64,000 nt of DNA from Apiosordaria backusii (taxonomy: Eukaryota; Ascomycota; Sordariomycetes; Sordariales; Lasiosphaeriaceae): assembly GCA_030549205.1 (NCBI GenBank), contig JAUKTV010000002.1:1302001-1366000 (forward strand), given 5' to 3'. Each line of letters opens with the position of its first letter. Position 1 is the stretch's first letter. Below are positions 14,086 to 24,302 of this stretch, piece after piece. A program made the translations under genes and the position numbers. Under the pieces are notes generated by a model. That model saw only the letters and a program-made list of their open reading frames with translations. It had not been told where the DNA came from and did no database searches.

Positions 14086-15400
14086 ACAAATTAGGTAAGT
14101 AAAAAGATGGTTTAAAATCTATATTCAAAATTACAAACGCACAGAACACCGAAAGTTTCGATTTCAAACTATAGCATAACGGCGGAGATCTTTAGAACTT
14201 GCTTGTATTGACGAACTTCATGTCTCATTCAACTAGCTTACATTCAAATAACACCATCGGCGTCGCTGATCGACGCTTGATTGCCGCTATCTATATCATC
14301 ATGTTTTCTACGCTGACCGGTGCAATGCTTCGAAGTTGACACGGCAGCCATGTCGTCGCGCTGGTAGCGGGTGCTCCACTGGCCCCGCATCCGTCCATCG
14401 ACGGTACCCCGCACGTCTCCACCGCCTCACGCATCCACGCAGCAAGCCAGGACAACCTCCGCTGCTCCTGTCGCAGTCTCCAACCCCTGCCCCCAGGGCT
14501 TGGAGATTGTCACGGAGGGCATCGATCCTTCGTAGATGTTGAGAGCTTTGTTCGGTCAGTATGCAGGGGCCGTTTCCCGAAAAATATCGGATGTGGTCGT
14601 TCTCGACCCTGTCAGGTCGTTCCGATGAAGATCTCAGAGCGGACCGATGCGTCGCGCCCCACCGTGGGGCGGCTCCTGGGCCGCCGCAAGCGCCGGTAAG
14701 ACCCGCTAAGCACGCGGAACGCCAAGAAGTTGGAATGAGAGATTATAATCTCCAAAAAAGGACAGACAACACCAGGAATTCGCTGGTCACCGACCCAGCT
14801 AACAAACGAGCGGGGCGCAATGTCCAGTTGAAGATATCGGGGTGCTGACAAAGCATGTCCATCCCAGCCACGGTGTCTGCGCCCCAGTGGATGACTCAGC
14901 CGCAACTCCATGTTCATTTTGGGCCAATTTCCACCCCAAGATCATTTTCGATTACAGAAATCACTTTCCACCGTCGACAGGGCGAAGCAGCAGCTCGACG
15001 GCAAAACGGACACCACAGCGTGCGACACAGAGACCATGGCGCTCCAGATCGCATTGCTAAACTGCGAATACCACAATGAGAGAGTGGGGCCAGACTGCTG
15101 ATCCTGTCGAACATAAGAACCTCGTCTTCAGGTTCGTGGCGAGTGATGCGGGTAGTTCATCTGGCGCACAGTGTTAGTGGCGAGCGAGAGATGGGCAGGT
15201 TTACATACGCCGATGAGCGGGGCTGCCATCGCAACTGCACAGGTGGCGGCACGGCAATGGTGCGAGCGTGGCCGTTACGACGGGTGTGGCTTGCACGAGA
15301 AACCTTGACAGAACGGAGATGGGCCGAATCGGTGGAATGTGCCATTGAGGACCGAAGCAATTGCTGACGCTCGACACCTTGCAAATGTTATGCTGCGATG
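14086..15400. other. Normal-composition spacer, no gene recognised
   Basis: Base composition returns to about 50% GC. Several short open frames of 60-100 codons overlap on both strands around 14336-15114. None has a recognisable motif, a plausible splice pattern or a signal peptide. I see no supported gene. Confidence 0.5.
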
Positions 15401-15496
15401 GAGAGGAAGAGATTGCGAGAGGAAGAGATTGCGAGAGAAAGAGATTGCGAGAGGAAGAGATTGCGAGAGGAAGAGATTGCGAGAGGAAGAGATTGC
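15401..15496 (+). repeat. 16-bp minisatellite, six copies
   Basis: Six tandem copies of GAGAGGAAGAGATTGC run from 15401 to 15496; the third copy has one A for G change. A decayed seventh copy follows. The block is purine-rich on the plus strand. The unit is not a multiple of three, so it is not a protein repeat. Confidence 0.9.
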
Positions 15497-16379
15497 GAGA
15501 GAAACAGAGTGGGCGTTGAAAGGAGCAAAGGGCGTCTACAGATGCACCGGACAAAGTGATAGCACAGATGATAGGACGCCTCGCTGGGCGGAGAATAAGA
15601 GGGATGTCTAAAGCGATGGCTATCTTACATCGTTAGTTTTGACCTGCGATCTATGTTTATTTCGCAACTACAGAATAAGAGAAGCCTATCCATGGATCAC
15701 TAAGAGTAACCGGACACTCGGTGCGCTGAGTCGATCACTCGAGAATGAACACTGGTCACAATTCTCAAACAGTTAAACAGAGCCTTCAATTTGTGCTATC
15801 TGTTACATTGAAGTCAGGTAGCTAAGGGAGAAGGGAGCAGGAAGGCACGTACTGGTTTAGGTCGAAAGAGGGTTCTGCTATTGCCAGCCAGCGGCTTCTA
15901 GGGTCATTTAGCTCCAGCCATTTCCAAGCTGTTCGATAAGCTCCGCGGACGCCATCTCCCATTAATAATTGGTTATTAAAGCTCCCGGTCAATCAGACAA
16001 TTCAGCACGACAAACGTAGGTGACTGTAGAAATAGGGGGGACGCGGGGCGGCACCGCAGCACATGTTGGGATTGGGGGCCGGGTTTTGGCGTTACACCAA
16101 ACAAAACGACAATTCTTCTTCACTGCATGGTGGGCCGGTTTTGACTTTCATCACAAATCGCACCATCGAACCTGGATCAGGCATCCAGCGTGATAACTCC
16201 AAGCGAGACATCAGGGCTCTGCCCGGATTGGGTGCTGGCGAGCGGCTCCACGGCAGTAGGTTCCGATTTAGCAAAACTGGAGGGAATCTGGCAAGCGCAG
16301 CTCTCCTTGACCATTGGAGTCTGTTGGCGGACCCACTCAGGTGGTCAAAATACCTTCTCACGTGTTAACAGGAAAGTTG
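15497..16379. other. Spacer, no gene recognised
   Basis: Normal composition with short overlapping frames only. No domain, splice structure or RNA gene was recognised. Confidence 0.4.
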
Positions 16380-16963
16380 GCACCAAAACCAAGACCCCAC
16401 GTCTGCACCGTCAGGAAGCTATCGTCTCTGGGAGAGCCGCGGAGAGCCAAGTAACAGGACAGCTATTGTTCTGTTCGGCGTCTCCATCTCGGCTTTTTTG
16501 ATCAGAAACTCTCCGGCCAGTTTTGGCGAAGGATAGCACCGGCAGGAATCCAGGGGAATTAGCCGGCCGCTGCAGCGAGGAGGAAAGAGGGATTCGTAAA
16601 ATGGTTCTCCCGGCACTCGCGGCAGTGCTTGTGAGAACACGGGCAGCGAGAAATGTCCAAGTGAGCGTGCTTCTCGCCGCAGACTACACACTCGATCTTC
16701 GGCTGCTCGGCGCCGTTGTCCTCGGGACCGGCAGGCTGGCGGCCCATGTCGTGAACCCAGCGCACCACGGACATATTAGGATTAGGTGCCTTTTCCACCC
16801 CATTCTCCACTTTGGAAGGGCCCGACGCTGCGGCCCGTCCCGCACCATGCAAGGATAGATCAAGCCCAGCGCAACCTTGAACGTACACCATGCACGCATT
16901 CCCCCGCTCGCGAGAGCCGGAAGTTGGCGGACGGATAGATAGGATACACGCACTGGTCACCAA
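16380..16963 (-). pseudogene. Broken RBR-type (RING-IBR) E3 ligase fragment
   Basis: On the minus strand a frame ending at 16559 contains CVVCGEKHAHLDISRCPCSH followed by KHCREC, a RING-like C-x2-C...C-x-C-x2-H-x2-C-x2-C pattern. Just after ENHF the similarity continues in a different frame with FYESLFPPRC, IPLDSC and then EMETPNRT, which is the usual start of the IBR region in fungal RBR proteins. Switching frame at about 16600 is therefore needed to follow the protein. Later zinc ligands and the catalytic C-terminal RING2 are not found. In the family these proteins transfer ubiquitin through a RING2 cysteine; this remnant cannot. The upstream half (to 16963) has no recognisable domain. Confidence 0.6.
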
Positions 16964-17124
16964 ATGAGGTCATGATCAATGAGCCGTTTTGGCTTGCTGG
17001 GGAGTTGCAGCCTTGATGCCTGGCGTGCTGCGACGAGGTGGGGTGTTTAAGGCGTTTGCTCTTCAGCACGATGCAGCGTCCCGCACCTACGGCATTGTCC
17101 AGCTCCCTAACTTGTGGCGCAGCA

Positions 17125-19811
17125 CTAGTCTCAGTGCTCAGACCAGCCCAGCACTGTTGTACCTTTTGCCCCACCGCCCCACACCCCCCTGAACCGGCCA
17201 ATTAGAACCCACCTACAAGAACAGCGACAGCTGGTCTGAGTTCCCAATGCACTTTTTCAGACTTTATAGCCTACTATATACCACCTTTTCCATTACTGCT
17301 GGGCCATTACTGGGCCAAATTAGGTGCAATATATATTAGAAGAAAGGCCTAGAAAAGATGGTCTTTTTGAGACTAGTTGCACTTTGATAGGCCTTATACT
17401 GGCCAAGTGGTAGGTGTGGTAAACCAGGTCTCTCACATCCACTTATACCTACTATACCTACTTATACTTACCACTTACACCTACTACTTGGCCAATATAA
17501 GGCCTAATAAGATGCAAATAGTGTTAAAAAGACTATCCTTTCTAGGGCTTCCTTTCAATATATATTGCATCTAATTGGGCATTATATTGGCTAAGTAGTA
17601 AGTGTAATAGGCCAGGTTTCCTATACCTACTTATATCTACTATACTCACTTACACTCACCACTTAGCTAATATAAAGCCTACTAAGATGCAACTAGGCTT
17701 AAAAAGATTGTCTTTTCTAGAACTGGCTTTTAATATATATTGCACCTAATTAGGCCTAGTAGTAGTAGAAAAAGTAGTATGGAAGGCTAGCCTTTTATAC
17801 TTACTATACTTAATAAACTACGTTTTCAACTATCATTTAGTTAATATAAAGCCTATCAAGGTGCAACTAAAGTTAAAAGAACTGTCTTTTCTAGAGCTTT
17901 CTTTTAATATATATTGTACCCAATTGGGCCTAGTGGTAGTAGAAAAGGTAGTATAGAAGGTTAGCTTTTTGGACTTACTAAATTTAATAAATTACCTTTT
18001 TAATTACTATTTAGCTAATATAAGGTTAAATTTAATAAAGAAATATACTTAAAAAAGCCCTTAAAGAGATTATCTTTAATATATACTTTTAAATTTTATA
18101 AGCTTAATATTAAAAAAGTTAGTATAGGTAATCCTTAATTTTTCTTTTTTTCTAAGTATTTGGTTGCTATAAAATCGGGTCTTCTAAAAATTCACGTAAA
18201 AATAAAGTACCTATTATTAGAAATTAAAATTTATATATAGAAAAAAGCCTTTATTTATACTATTTTTAATATACCTTTTATGTATTTATATTTATTTTAG
18301 ATGTTAAGATATTTAAATACAAATATTAAAAAAGTAGTATTTTTTAAGCTATGAAGTTTAAAAATGTAGATTACTGTTTTAGATCTTTTTTTTATTTTTG
18401 CTAGAATAGATTTATAAATATTTGAAAGTGGCTAGTGCAGTTAGATTTAGCTAGCTAGTAAAAAAAAAAGAGGTCTAAGCTCTGAGACTATACTGTTATA
18501 CCTTTTGCGCTACTGCTCTATACTTTCCTGAACTGATAAATCAGAACCTACTTACAAGAAAAGCGCAAGCTGGTCTCAGTCTCTAATGTAATCTTAGTAA
18601 CTCAGACCAGTGCGTCGTGTGTAATCTCAGAGCTCAGACCTCTTTCTTTTTTGCTGGCTGGCCAAGTCTAGGTGGGCTAGCTGCACTGGCCATTTCTATA
18701 TATAAGTAGGTCCATTTTAGTAACTAAAAGAAAGAGGTTTGAGATAGCAATGCATATTTTTAGCTATTATAGCTACTAAAACACCACTTTTTTAACATTC
18801 TTACTTAAATATCTTAACATTTAAAATAGTTATAGATATATAAAAGATACGCTAAAAATAATATAAACGAAAGCTTTTTTTATATAGGAATTTCAATTTC
18901 TAATAATAGGTACTTTATTTTTAAGTAAATTTATAGGGGACCCGATTTCATAGCGACCAGATGCTTAGAAAAAAAGAAAAATTAAGGATTACCTATACTA
19001 ACTTTTTTAATATTAAGCTTATAAAGTTTAAAAGTATATATTAAAGATAGTCTCTTTTAAGGCCTTTTTTTGTAGATATTCTTATTAGATTCGGCCTTAT
19101 ATTAGCCGAGTGGTAGTTGAAAAGGTAGTTTTTTAAGTATAGTAAGTATGGAAAGCTAGCCTTCTATACCACTTTTTTTACCACTACTAGGCCCAATTGG
19201 GTGCAATATATATTAAAAGAAGGCCCTGAAAAAGACAGTCTTTTTAAGCCTAGTTGCACCTTAGTAGGTCTTATATTAGCCAAGTGGTAGGTATAAGTAG
19301 GTATGGTAGGTGTAAGTGGGTGTGGGAAACCTGGCTTACTACACCCACCACTTAGCCAATATAAGGTCCTATTAGGTGCAATATACATTGAAAGAAAGCC
19401 CTGGAAAAAACGGTCTTTTTAGTACTAGTTGTATCTTGGTAGGCCTTATATTAAGTAAGTAGTGGGTGTAAGTGGTGGGTGTAAGTGAGTGTAGTAGGTG
19501 TGGGAGACCTGGCTTACTACACCTACCACTTAGCCAATATAAGGCCTACCAAGGTGCAACTAGTATCAAAAAGACCGTCTTTTCCAGAGCTTTCTTTCAA
19601 TTTATATTGCACCCAATTGGGCCTAGTAGTGGCCCAGTAGTAGTAGAAAAGGTAGTGTAGTAGTAAGCCATAAAGTCTAAAAAAGTGCATTGTGTACTTA
19701 GACCAGCATTTGCTATTATATAATGGAGGTCTCTGATTGGCCGGCTAGAGTGTGGGTGAGGGGTAGGGCCCAGGGTAAACAGCGCTGGGCTAGTCTAAGC
19801 ACTGAGACTAG
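17125..19811. mobile_element. 2.7-kb foldback element FB1 (giant imperfect palindrome)
   Basis: Almost the whole element is two inverted arms: about 17125-18489 on the left and about 18600-19811 on the right. Both ends read CTAGTCTCAGTGCT (17125-17138, and the reverse complement at 19798-19811). Next comes a ~100-bp terminal module with TCAGACCAG and TCTGATTGGCC-like motifs, then AT-rich arms that pair base for base over more than 1 kb. Examples are GGTGCAATATATATTA near 17322 against TAATATATATTGCACC-type sequence on the other arm, and GTTAGTATAGG near 18122 against CCTATACTAAC near 18990. The 18490-18600 spacer carries another copy of the terminal module. No transposase frame is present, so any mobility would need help from elsewhere. 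Confidence 0.8.
17321..18060. repeat. Degenerate ~180-bp subrepeats in the left arm of FB1
   Basis: A unit containing AATATAAGGCC, GGTGCAACTA, a GTCTTTT segment, AATATATATTGCACC and CAATTGGGCC recurs around 17321 (inverted), 17500, 17670 and 17850. It is separated by C/T-rich segments such as CACTTACACCTACTAC. The right arm of FB1 carries matching units near 19190, 19370 and 19540. Units occur in both orientations within one arm, so the arm is itself a nested inverted repeat. Confidence 0.6.
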
Positions 19812-20775
19812 TTGTATGTTATATGTACCCTGGGCTCCACCTCCTACCCATACCCCAGCACTCCTCTAGCCAGACAATCAGAAACCTACATTATACAACA
19901 GCGAACACTGGTCTGAGGTCCAAAGTAGAATTTTGGAATAAAATAGTCATATAACTTAGCCTGTAAGTTAATATCTAAGCCAATTGGGCTATAATTGGGA
20001 CTAAATTAACATAGTAATATAAGACTATATAGACCATACTACTATGTAATTTTGGTCCTAATTATAACCCAATTAGCTGACTTGCAGTATGGAAAGTGTA
20101 GATATATATACAGTATCATAGCACTAACTAATACTTCACTTCCTAATTTAACTCTACCTATTAAGACCTTATTTTATTAATATCTTACCTTTTATTAGCC
20201 CTACCTTTATACCTTAAAAACTCTATAAAGCTAATTAAATAAAGCCCTTTTCCTTTTTTTTCTTTTTTAATTTAAATTTAGTCAATTTAATATAATAATT
20301 TAATAACTTTACTTTAATAAACCTATATACCATAATATTATTTAAACTTAATTAATATAATTTTAAAAAGGCTTAATTTTTTAAGGAATATAGCCTATAT
20401 AGTCTTATACTACTGTGTAAATTTAGTCTCTGTAGTAGCTATATTAGCTAAGTAGTATGGTATAAAGTATATATATATATATGTATATCTACACTTTCTA
20501 CGCTGCAGGTCAGCTAATTGGGCCACAATTGGGACTAAGTTTACACAGTAGTATAGGCTAATATAGACTAATATACTGTGTTAATTTGGTCCTAATTAGC
20601 TCAGTTCTTGACCTACAGGTTAAGTTATATAACTATTTTATTTTAAAATTCTACTTTAAGCCTCAGACCAGTGTTTGCTGTTGTGTAATGTAGGCTTCTG
20701 ATTGGCCAGCTGGGGTGTGAGTAGGGGGATGGGGCCCAGTGTATATCGACAAACTGGTCTGAGCTACTGAGACTA
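19791..20775. mobile_element. 1.0-kb foldback element FB2
   Basis: This is a second inverted-repeat element of the same family. Its left terminal module (19791-19920, GTCTAAGCACTGAGACTAG to CAGCGAACACTGGTCTGAG) is mirrored at 20663-20775 (CTCAGACCAGTGTTTGCTG to GGTCTGAGCTACTGAGACTA). The arms continue inwards: TAGAATTTTGGAATAAAATAG near 19925 pairs with CTATTTTATTTTAAAATTCTA near 20633, and GGGACTAAATTAACA pairs with TGTTAATTTGGTCC. The centre (about 20130-20400) is AT-rich and non-coding. No transposase is present. The left ~20 bp are shared with the right end of FB1. Confidence 0.75.
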
Positions 20776-21544
20776 CTCTGAGGATGTAGATCTCTGCAAG
20801 TAAATACTCGCCGTCACCACGATTGTTCACTAACCCATTAGCCTTCTAGAACTAACTACTTTTATTGAAATAGGAGGCGACATTCCAGGCTTAGAAGAAC
20901 TTATAGGCTTTGCAGCTTTTTTTTAATTCTTCAAAAGCAAATTATCTATTTCATTTACTAGTTAGCTAAAGGCTTTCTACAGGGAAAAGCTGTGCACTAA
21001 GCTTCCTGAGAGGCTTTTAATTAGATCTTCCTTTAAGGAACAGAAGTTATTAACTGTACTGTCTTTTTAAAGTTGCTTAATATAATGTTGATAGTATTAT
21101 AGTATGATATTTACAGCTTAAAGGTACTGGGGCTTTAAATCGATAAGGTTTAAATACCGTTTTCTAATCTACTATATACGGTATAATATTTATATGTCTT
21201 CTAGGTTAATTACCTTTATAATTTAACTTTTAATAAAAATATAATGTAATATAATATATAAAATACAGTCTAAATCTTTTTTAAATAGAAGTTTCTTTAT
21301 TAGTTTAAAGCTTTTAGTTTACTTTGAATTATATTAGAAGACATTATTGCTATAAGATAGTTTGTAAGCTTTGTAGTATATAAAAAATTATTAATTATTA
21401 GAAAGTTAGATTAAATAGATATAGGAACTTACCGGTTAAAGCTAGTTAATAAATCTAGTTTAGGATGTATACCGATTTGCTTTATTTTGCCAATGGATAG
21501 TAGAGTAAGTCTCTTTTTAAGTTTATGTATTAGCCTTTGTATTT
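20776..21544. other. AT-rich mosaic upstream of the WD40 remnant
   Basis: Moderately AT-rich sequence with stops in every frame. It may be the mutated upstream part of the WD40 gene that follows, but I recognise no domain. Confidence 0.35.
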
Positions 21545-21893
21545 GTGCTTAGTGGCAGTTTAGTAAGAAAAAAATTTAAGGTAAAAGTATTTTATTGGAT
21601 TAGTACTATATTAATAGTAGAGGTAGAATCGAATGTATGGCTCTGGACGCTAGAGAGCTATACCGACACGGTTTGGTTAGTTACCTTTTTACTGGATAGC
21701 CAGCGGCTTGTATCAGGCTTGCGCGATTGGATCATGAAGATTTGGGATACGGCCTTAGGCAGCTGCTTACAGACACTTAAGGGCCATAGCGACTGGGTTC
21801 AGTCGGTTACCTTCCAGGTTCTTACCGGATGGCCAGCGGCTCGCATCAGGCTCGCACGACAAAACAATCAAGATCTGGGATACGGCCTCCATG
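21545..21893 (+). pseudogene. WD40-repeat gene remnant (NACHT/STAND-WD40 type repeats)
   Basis: The plus strand shows near-canonical WD40 units: VWLVTFLLDSQRLVSGLRDW, then IMKIWDTALGSCLQTLKGHS and DWVQSVTF. A one-base frame change at about 21812 follows. The next unit (SPDGQRLASGS-type, then TIKIWDTAS) is readable in another frame up to about 21893. The nearly identical repeat units are characteristic of fungal HET-E/HNWD-like NACHT-WD40 proteins, where the WD40 propeller senses ligands in heterokaryon incompatibility. No NACHT or HET domain is present here. The upstream part is AT-enriched and mutated. It is a fragment, not a functional gene. Confidence 0.7.
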
Positions 21894-22198
21894 GTAGTCG
21901 AAAGGAGGATGTTGTGCGAGACCTTGTCCCAAGCCTTCCGCAGTTACTGCAGCCGCTTCTCTCGACGAAGGGCGAGCTTCGTACGGAAGTCGTTGACGTC
22001 TTTAACCTTGTGCGCAGCGTTGCTGACATCATAGTGGAATGCTTCGTCATCCTGTATCCTGTAGGGGACCATGTTGTACTCCTTCGCGAGTTTCGTGAAC
22101 AGGTCCTCGGGCTCCATGCCAACCGTCTACCATTCCCAGCGCCAGGGGGAATTGTCCTCAAAGTCGGGGATCCAGGGCTCGCCTGCGTCTGCGTTCAT
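21888..22198 (-). pseudogene. Unidentified minus-strand coding remnant
   Basis: Reading the minus strand from ATG at 22198 gives about 100 codons of protein-like sequence (MNADAGEPWIPDFEDNSPW, then MEPEDLFTKLAKEYNMVPYR, then YDVSNAAHKVKDVND), interrupted by in-frame stops after WRWEW and after EKRLQ. The composition is unlike random sequence: charged, with an even residue mix and codon-biased third positions. It abuts the WD40 fragment of the opposite strand at about 21890, so the two look spliced together by rearrangement. I do not recognise the family. Confidence 0.4.
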
Positions 22199-22705
22199 TG
22201 CGCCTTGGGTTTTGACGCGACAAAACGAGAGAGGGTTTGAGTGTTTGAGTGCGGTGTGAGAGGTTGAGATGCGGAGGGAAGGGACGTGCTTACAGCATTA
22301 CGTGATAAATGGAGCATCGGCAGGAAGGAGTTTTGTAAACCAATCGCTCCTCTGCGATAAAGGGGCCCGCTGAAAAGTTTGACCGCAATATTGTCCTCCG
22401 GACAGGATAAATACTGTTACCTAAAAGTCCAACACGTGACTGGCCGATAAGAAATCTCCAAAAGTTCAAAAGAGCGCAGCGAAACACTCACGACCCACCG
22501 ATGGAAACAGGCGCAGCCTGTTTCTTTAGGCATTAGCATCCATATAACAGACGCGAATAAGACTCATATGCAAAATTGAAACCAGCGAACACTCACTTAC
22601 GCAAAGCCCCCCTGTTAAGAACGTAAGCAAAGCGAACCCTCTTACCTTGTATTCTATATTTATATTCCCTGATCATCATTGTTTACTTATCAGAGGGTTT
22701 TTGCT
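22199..22705. other. Spacer upstream of the next gene
   Basis: Non-coding stretch with no recognised element. It should contain the promoter of the gene starting at 22706. Short frames here lack any support. Confidence 0.4.
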
Positions 22706-24168
22706 ATGAGCGCTGAAGAATTCCTCGCGGACGCCGAAGGCGGCGCGGTGGCCGTGGACTGCCACGATCACGTGTTGCGGATAGCATTTATCTATCTGGA
22801 TGAGGGGCTGTGGGACGGCAACGGCGTGTTCGATGTCATGGAGAAGCTGCACGCGCGCGGGTGGTCGTTTGGCAAGGGGGAGCTGAGGTTTAATCGGTAA
22901 GTTTACGATTCCCCCAATATATAAAACCGTACTTTCCCCGAAGAAAGACAAAGAAGAAGAAGAAGAAGAACGAACGAACTGACAAAAATCACAAAGCACC
23001 CTGGATATCTTCTACCTCGCCCAGCTCGCCGCAGCCATCTACCGCTCCTCCGCCCAACTCACCGGCGACTTCCCGTCCCCCTCCGACTTCCCTACCTTCT
23101 ACACCGCGCACGCCGCCCTCCTCCACCCCGCAGCATGGCGCGCTTACTACTCCCCCGCCTTCCTCGCACACCCCACAACAGCGCGCTTTTACCGCCTCCC
23201 TAACCTCCAAGACCTGCCCGACTCCTCCTCCCCGCTTGCGCAGCCGCGCCAGAGCCTCCCTGCCGCTGCCGGCGCGCACGCCACGAAACTCCCCCGCTGG
23301 GCCCACAGCGTCGTGCACACGCACCGCAGACAGCCGTCCCTCCCGCTAGAGACACTCGCCCGCCTAGCCCTCCGCACGCTCGAGGCGACAACCACACGCC
23401 TGCGCGCGGCCCACCCCAGCGCGCAGCCCTACTCGGAGACGCAGGCGCGCTTTTGGCTCGAGCACATGAAGCTCGGTTCGCCCGGGCCGTCCGGATCAGG
23501 CTCCACCAAGGAGGCGTGGGGGCCGAACGGCTTCGGTGTGCTGGTCGCGCAGGGCGGGGTCGATGTGTTTGCGTGGGAGGCGCGATACTCGGCGCGGCTG
23601 TGGGAGGCGAGTGCGGCGCGGGGGGGGAGGTTGCAAAGCCGGATTTGGATTTGGATGGTGTGTGGGAGAGTAGTGTGGAGTGGTGTGGGGAGCCGGATGG
23701 CGGGGTGGGGATGCAGGCGTGGTGGAGGGGGTGGGAGGGAGAGGTGGGCAGTGAGGAAGAGGTGGAGTTTTTGGCTGCTGTTGCGGTGGAGGAGACGGCT
23801 GGGGTGGGGGTGGGGGAGTTGGATTTTGCGGTGCGGTCGCATGTGGTTTTGGGGGTGATGCGGGCTGCGATTGTGGGGGGGGAGGAGAGGGAGGTTTTGC
23901 TGGAGGAGATGGAGAGGGGGATGGTGGGGAAGGGGAGGATTGGGGAGGGAAGGGGAGGATTGGGGAGGGTAGGGCGGGCAGGTGGCTAAGGGAGGTTTTG
24001 GGGGTTGTGGAGCCGTATGTGAGGATGTGGGAGGGTGTGTGGCCTGGTGCGGAGGAGAGGGGGGAGGTGCTACGGCGGATCTTGGTAGAGAATGGGCAGC
24101 TCTTTGCGAGATGGAAGGTTTCGCCGCTTTTGAAGGAGTTTAGTTTTGAGCTGGGTGCGAGGGAGTAG
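22706..24168 (+). pseudogene. Conserved fungal protein of unknown function, frameshifted
   Basis: Exon 1 runs from ATG 22706 (MSAEEFLADAEGG) to 22896. An intron of 100 bp follows, with GTAAGT donor, CTGAC branch site and acceptor AAAG at 22996. Exon 2 starts at 22997 with TLDIFYLAQLAAAIYRSSAQ. This frame stays open with strong coding bias to about 23625 (WEASAARGG). There a run of eight G's (about 23617-23624) needs one extra base for the protein to continue in the next frame (VAKPDLDLDGVWESSVEW to EMERGMVGKG). A perfect 20-bp tandem duplication at 23930-23969 then shifts the frame again. In the third frame RWLREVLGVVEPYVRMWEG continues to LGARE and stop TAG at 24166-24168. As read, translation would stop at about 23858. 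The protein resembles conserved ascomycete proteins without an assigned function. Confidence 0.65.
23930..23969 (+). repeat. Perfect 20-bp tandem duplication causing a frameshift
   Basis: AAGGGGAGGATTGGGGAGGG occurs twice in direct succession, at 23930-23949 and 23950-23969, inside the coding region. Twenty bases is not a multiple of three. Counting only one copy rejoins the upstream frame (ending RIGEGR) with the downstream frame (GRWLREV). Confidence 0.9.
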
Positions 24169-24302
24169 CATGCATGCGTCTATTCGGATATTCAGGTCAA
24201 TGGCGAGGGCAATGGTATGACTTGTTTAAATTACATTTATCTACATGCATAATATGCTAACTATATATCCCCGTCTTACCAGCACAACTTGCACACTCTC
24301 CC

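Noticed and set aside
15401..15496. Possible CRISPR-like array
   Set aside because: Units are directly adjacent with no spacers and the genome is fungal; it is a minisatellite.
14336..15611. Cluster of overlapping 60-117-codon frames on both strands
   Set aside because: No motif, no consistent splice sites, frames overlap each other, and one set is only the translation of the 16-bp minisatellite.
17377..19660. Short frames inside FB1
   Set aside because: They come from the repeated units of the foldback arms and appear on both arms as mirror images.
22989..23397. Minus-strand frames over the conserved gene at 22706
   Set aside because: Antisense of an exon with clear splice sites and protein-like content on the plus strand.
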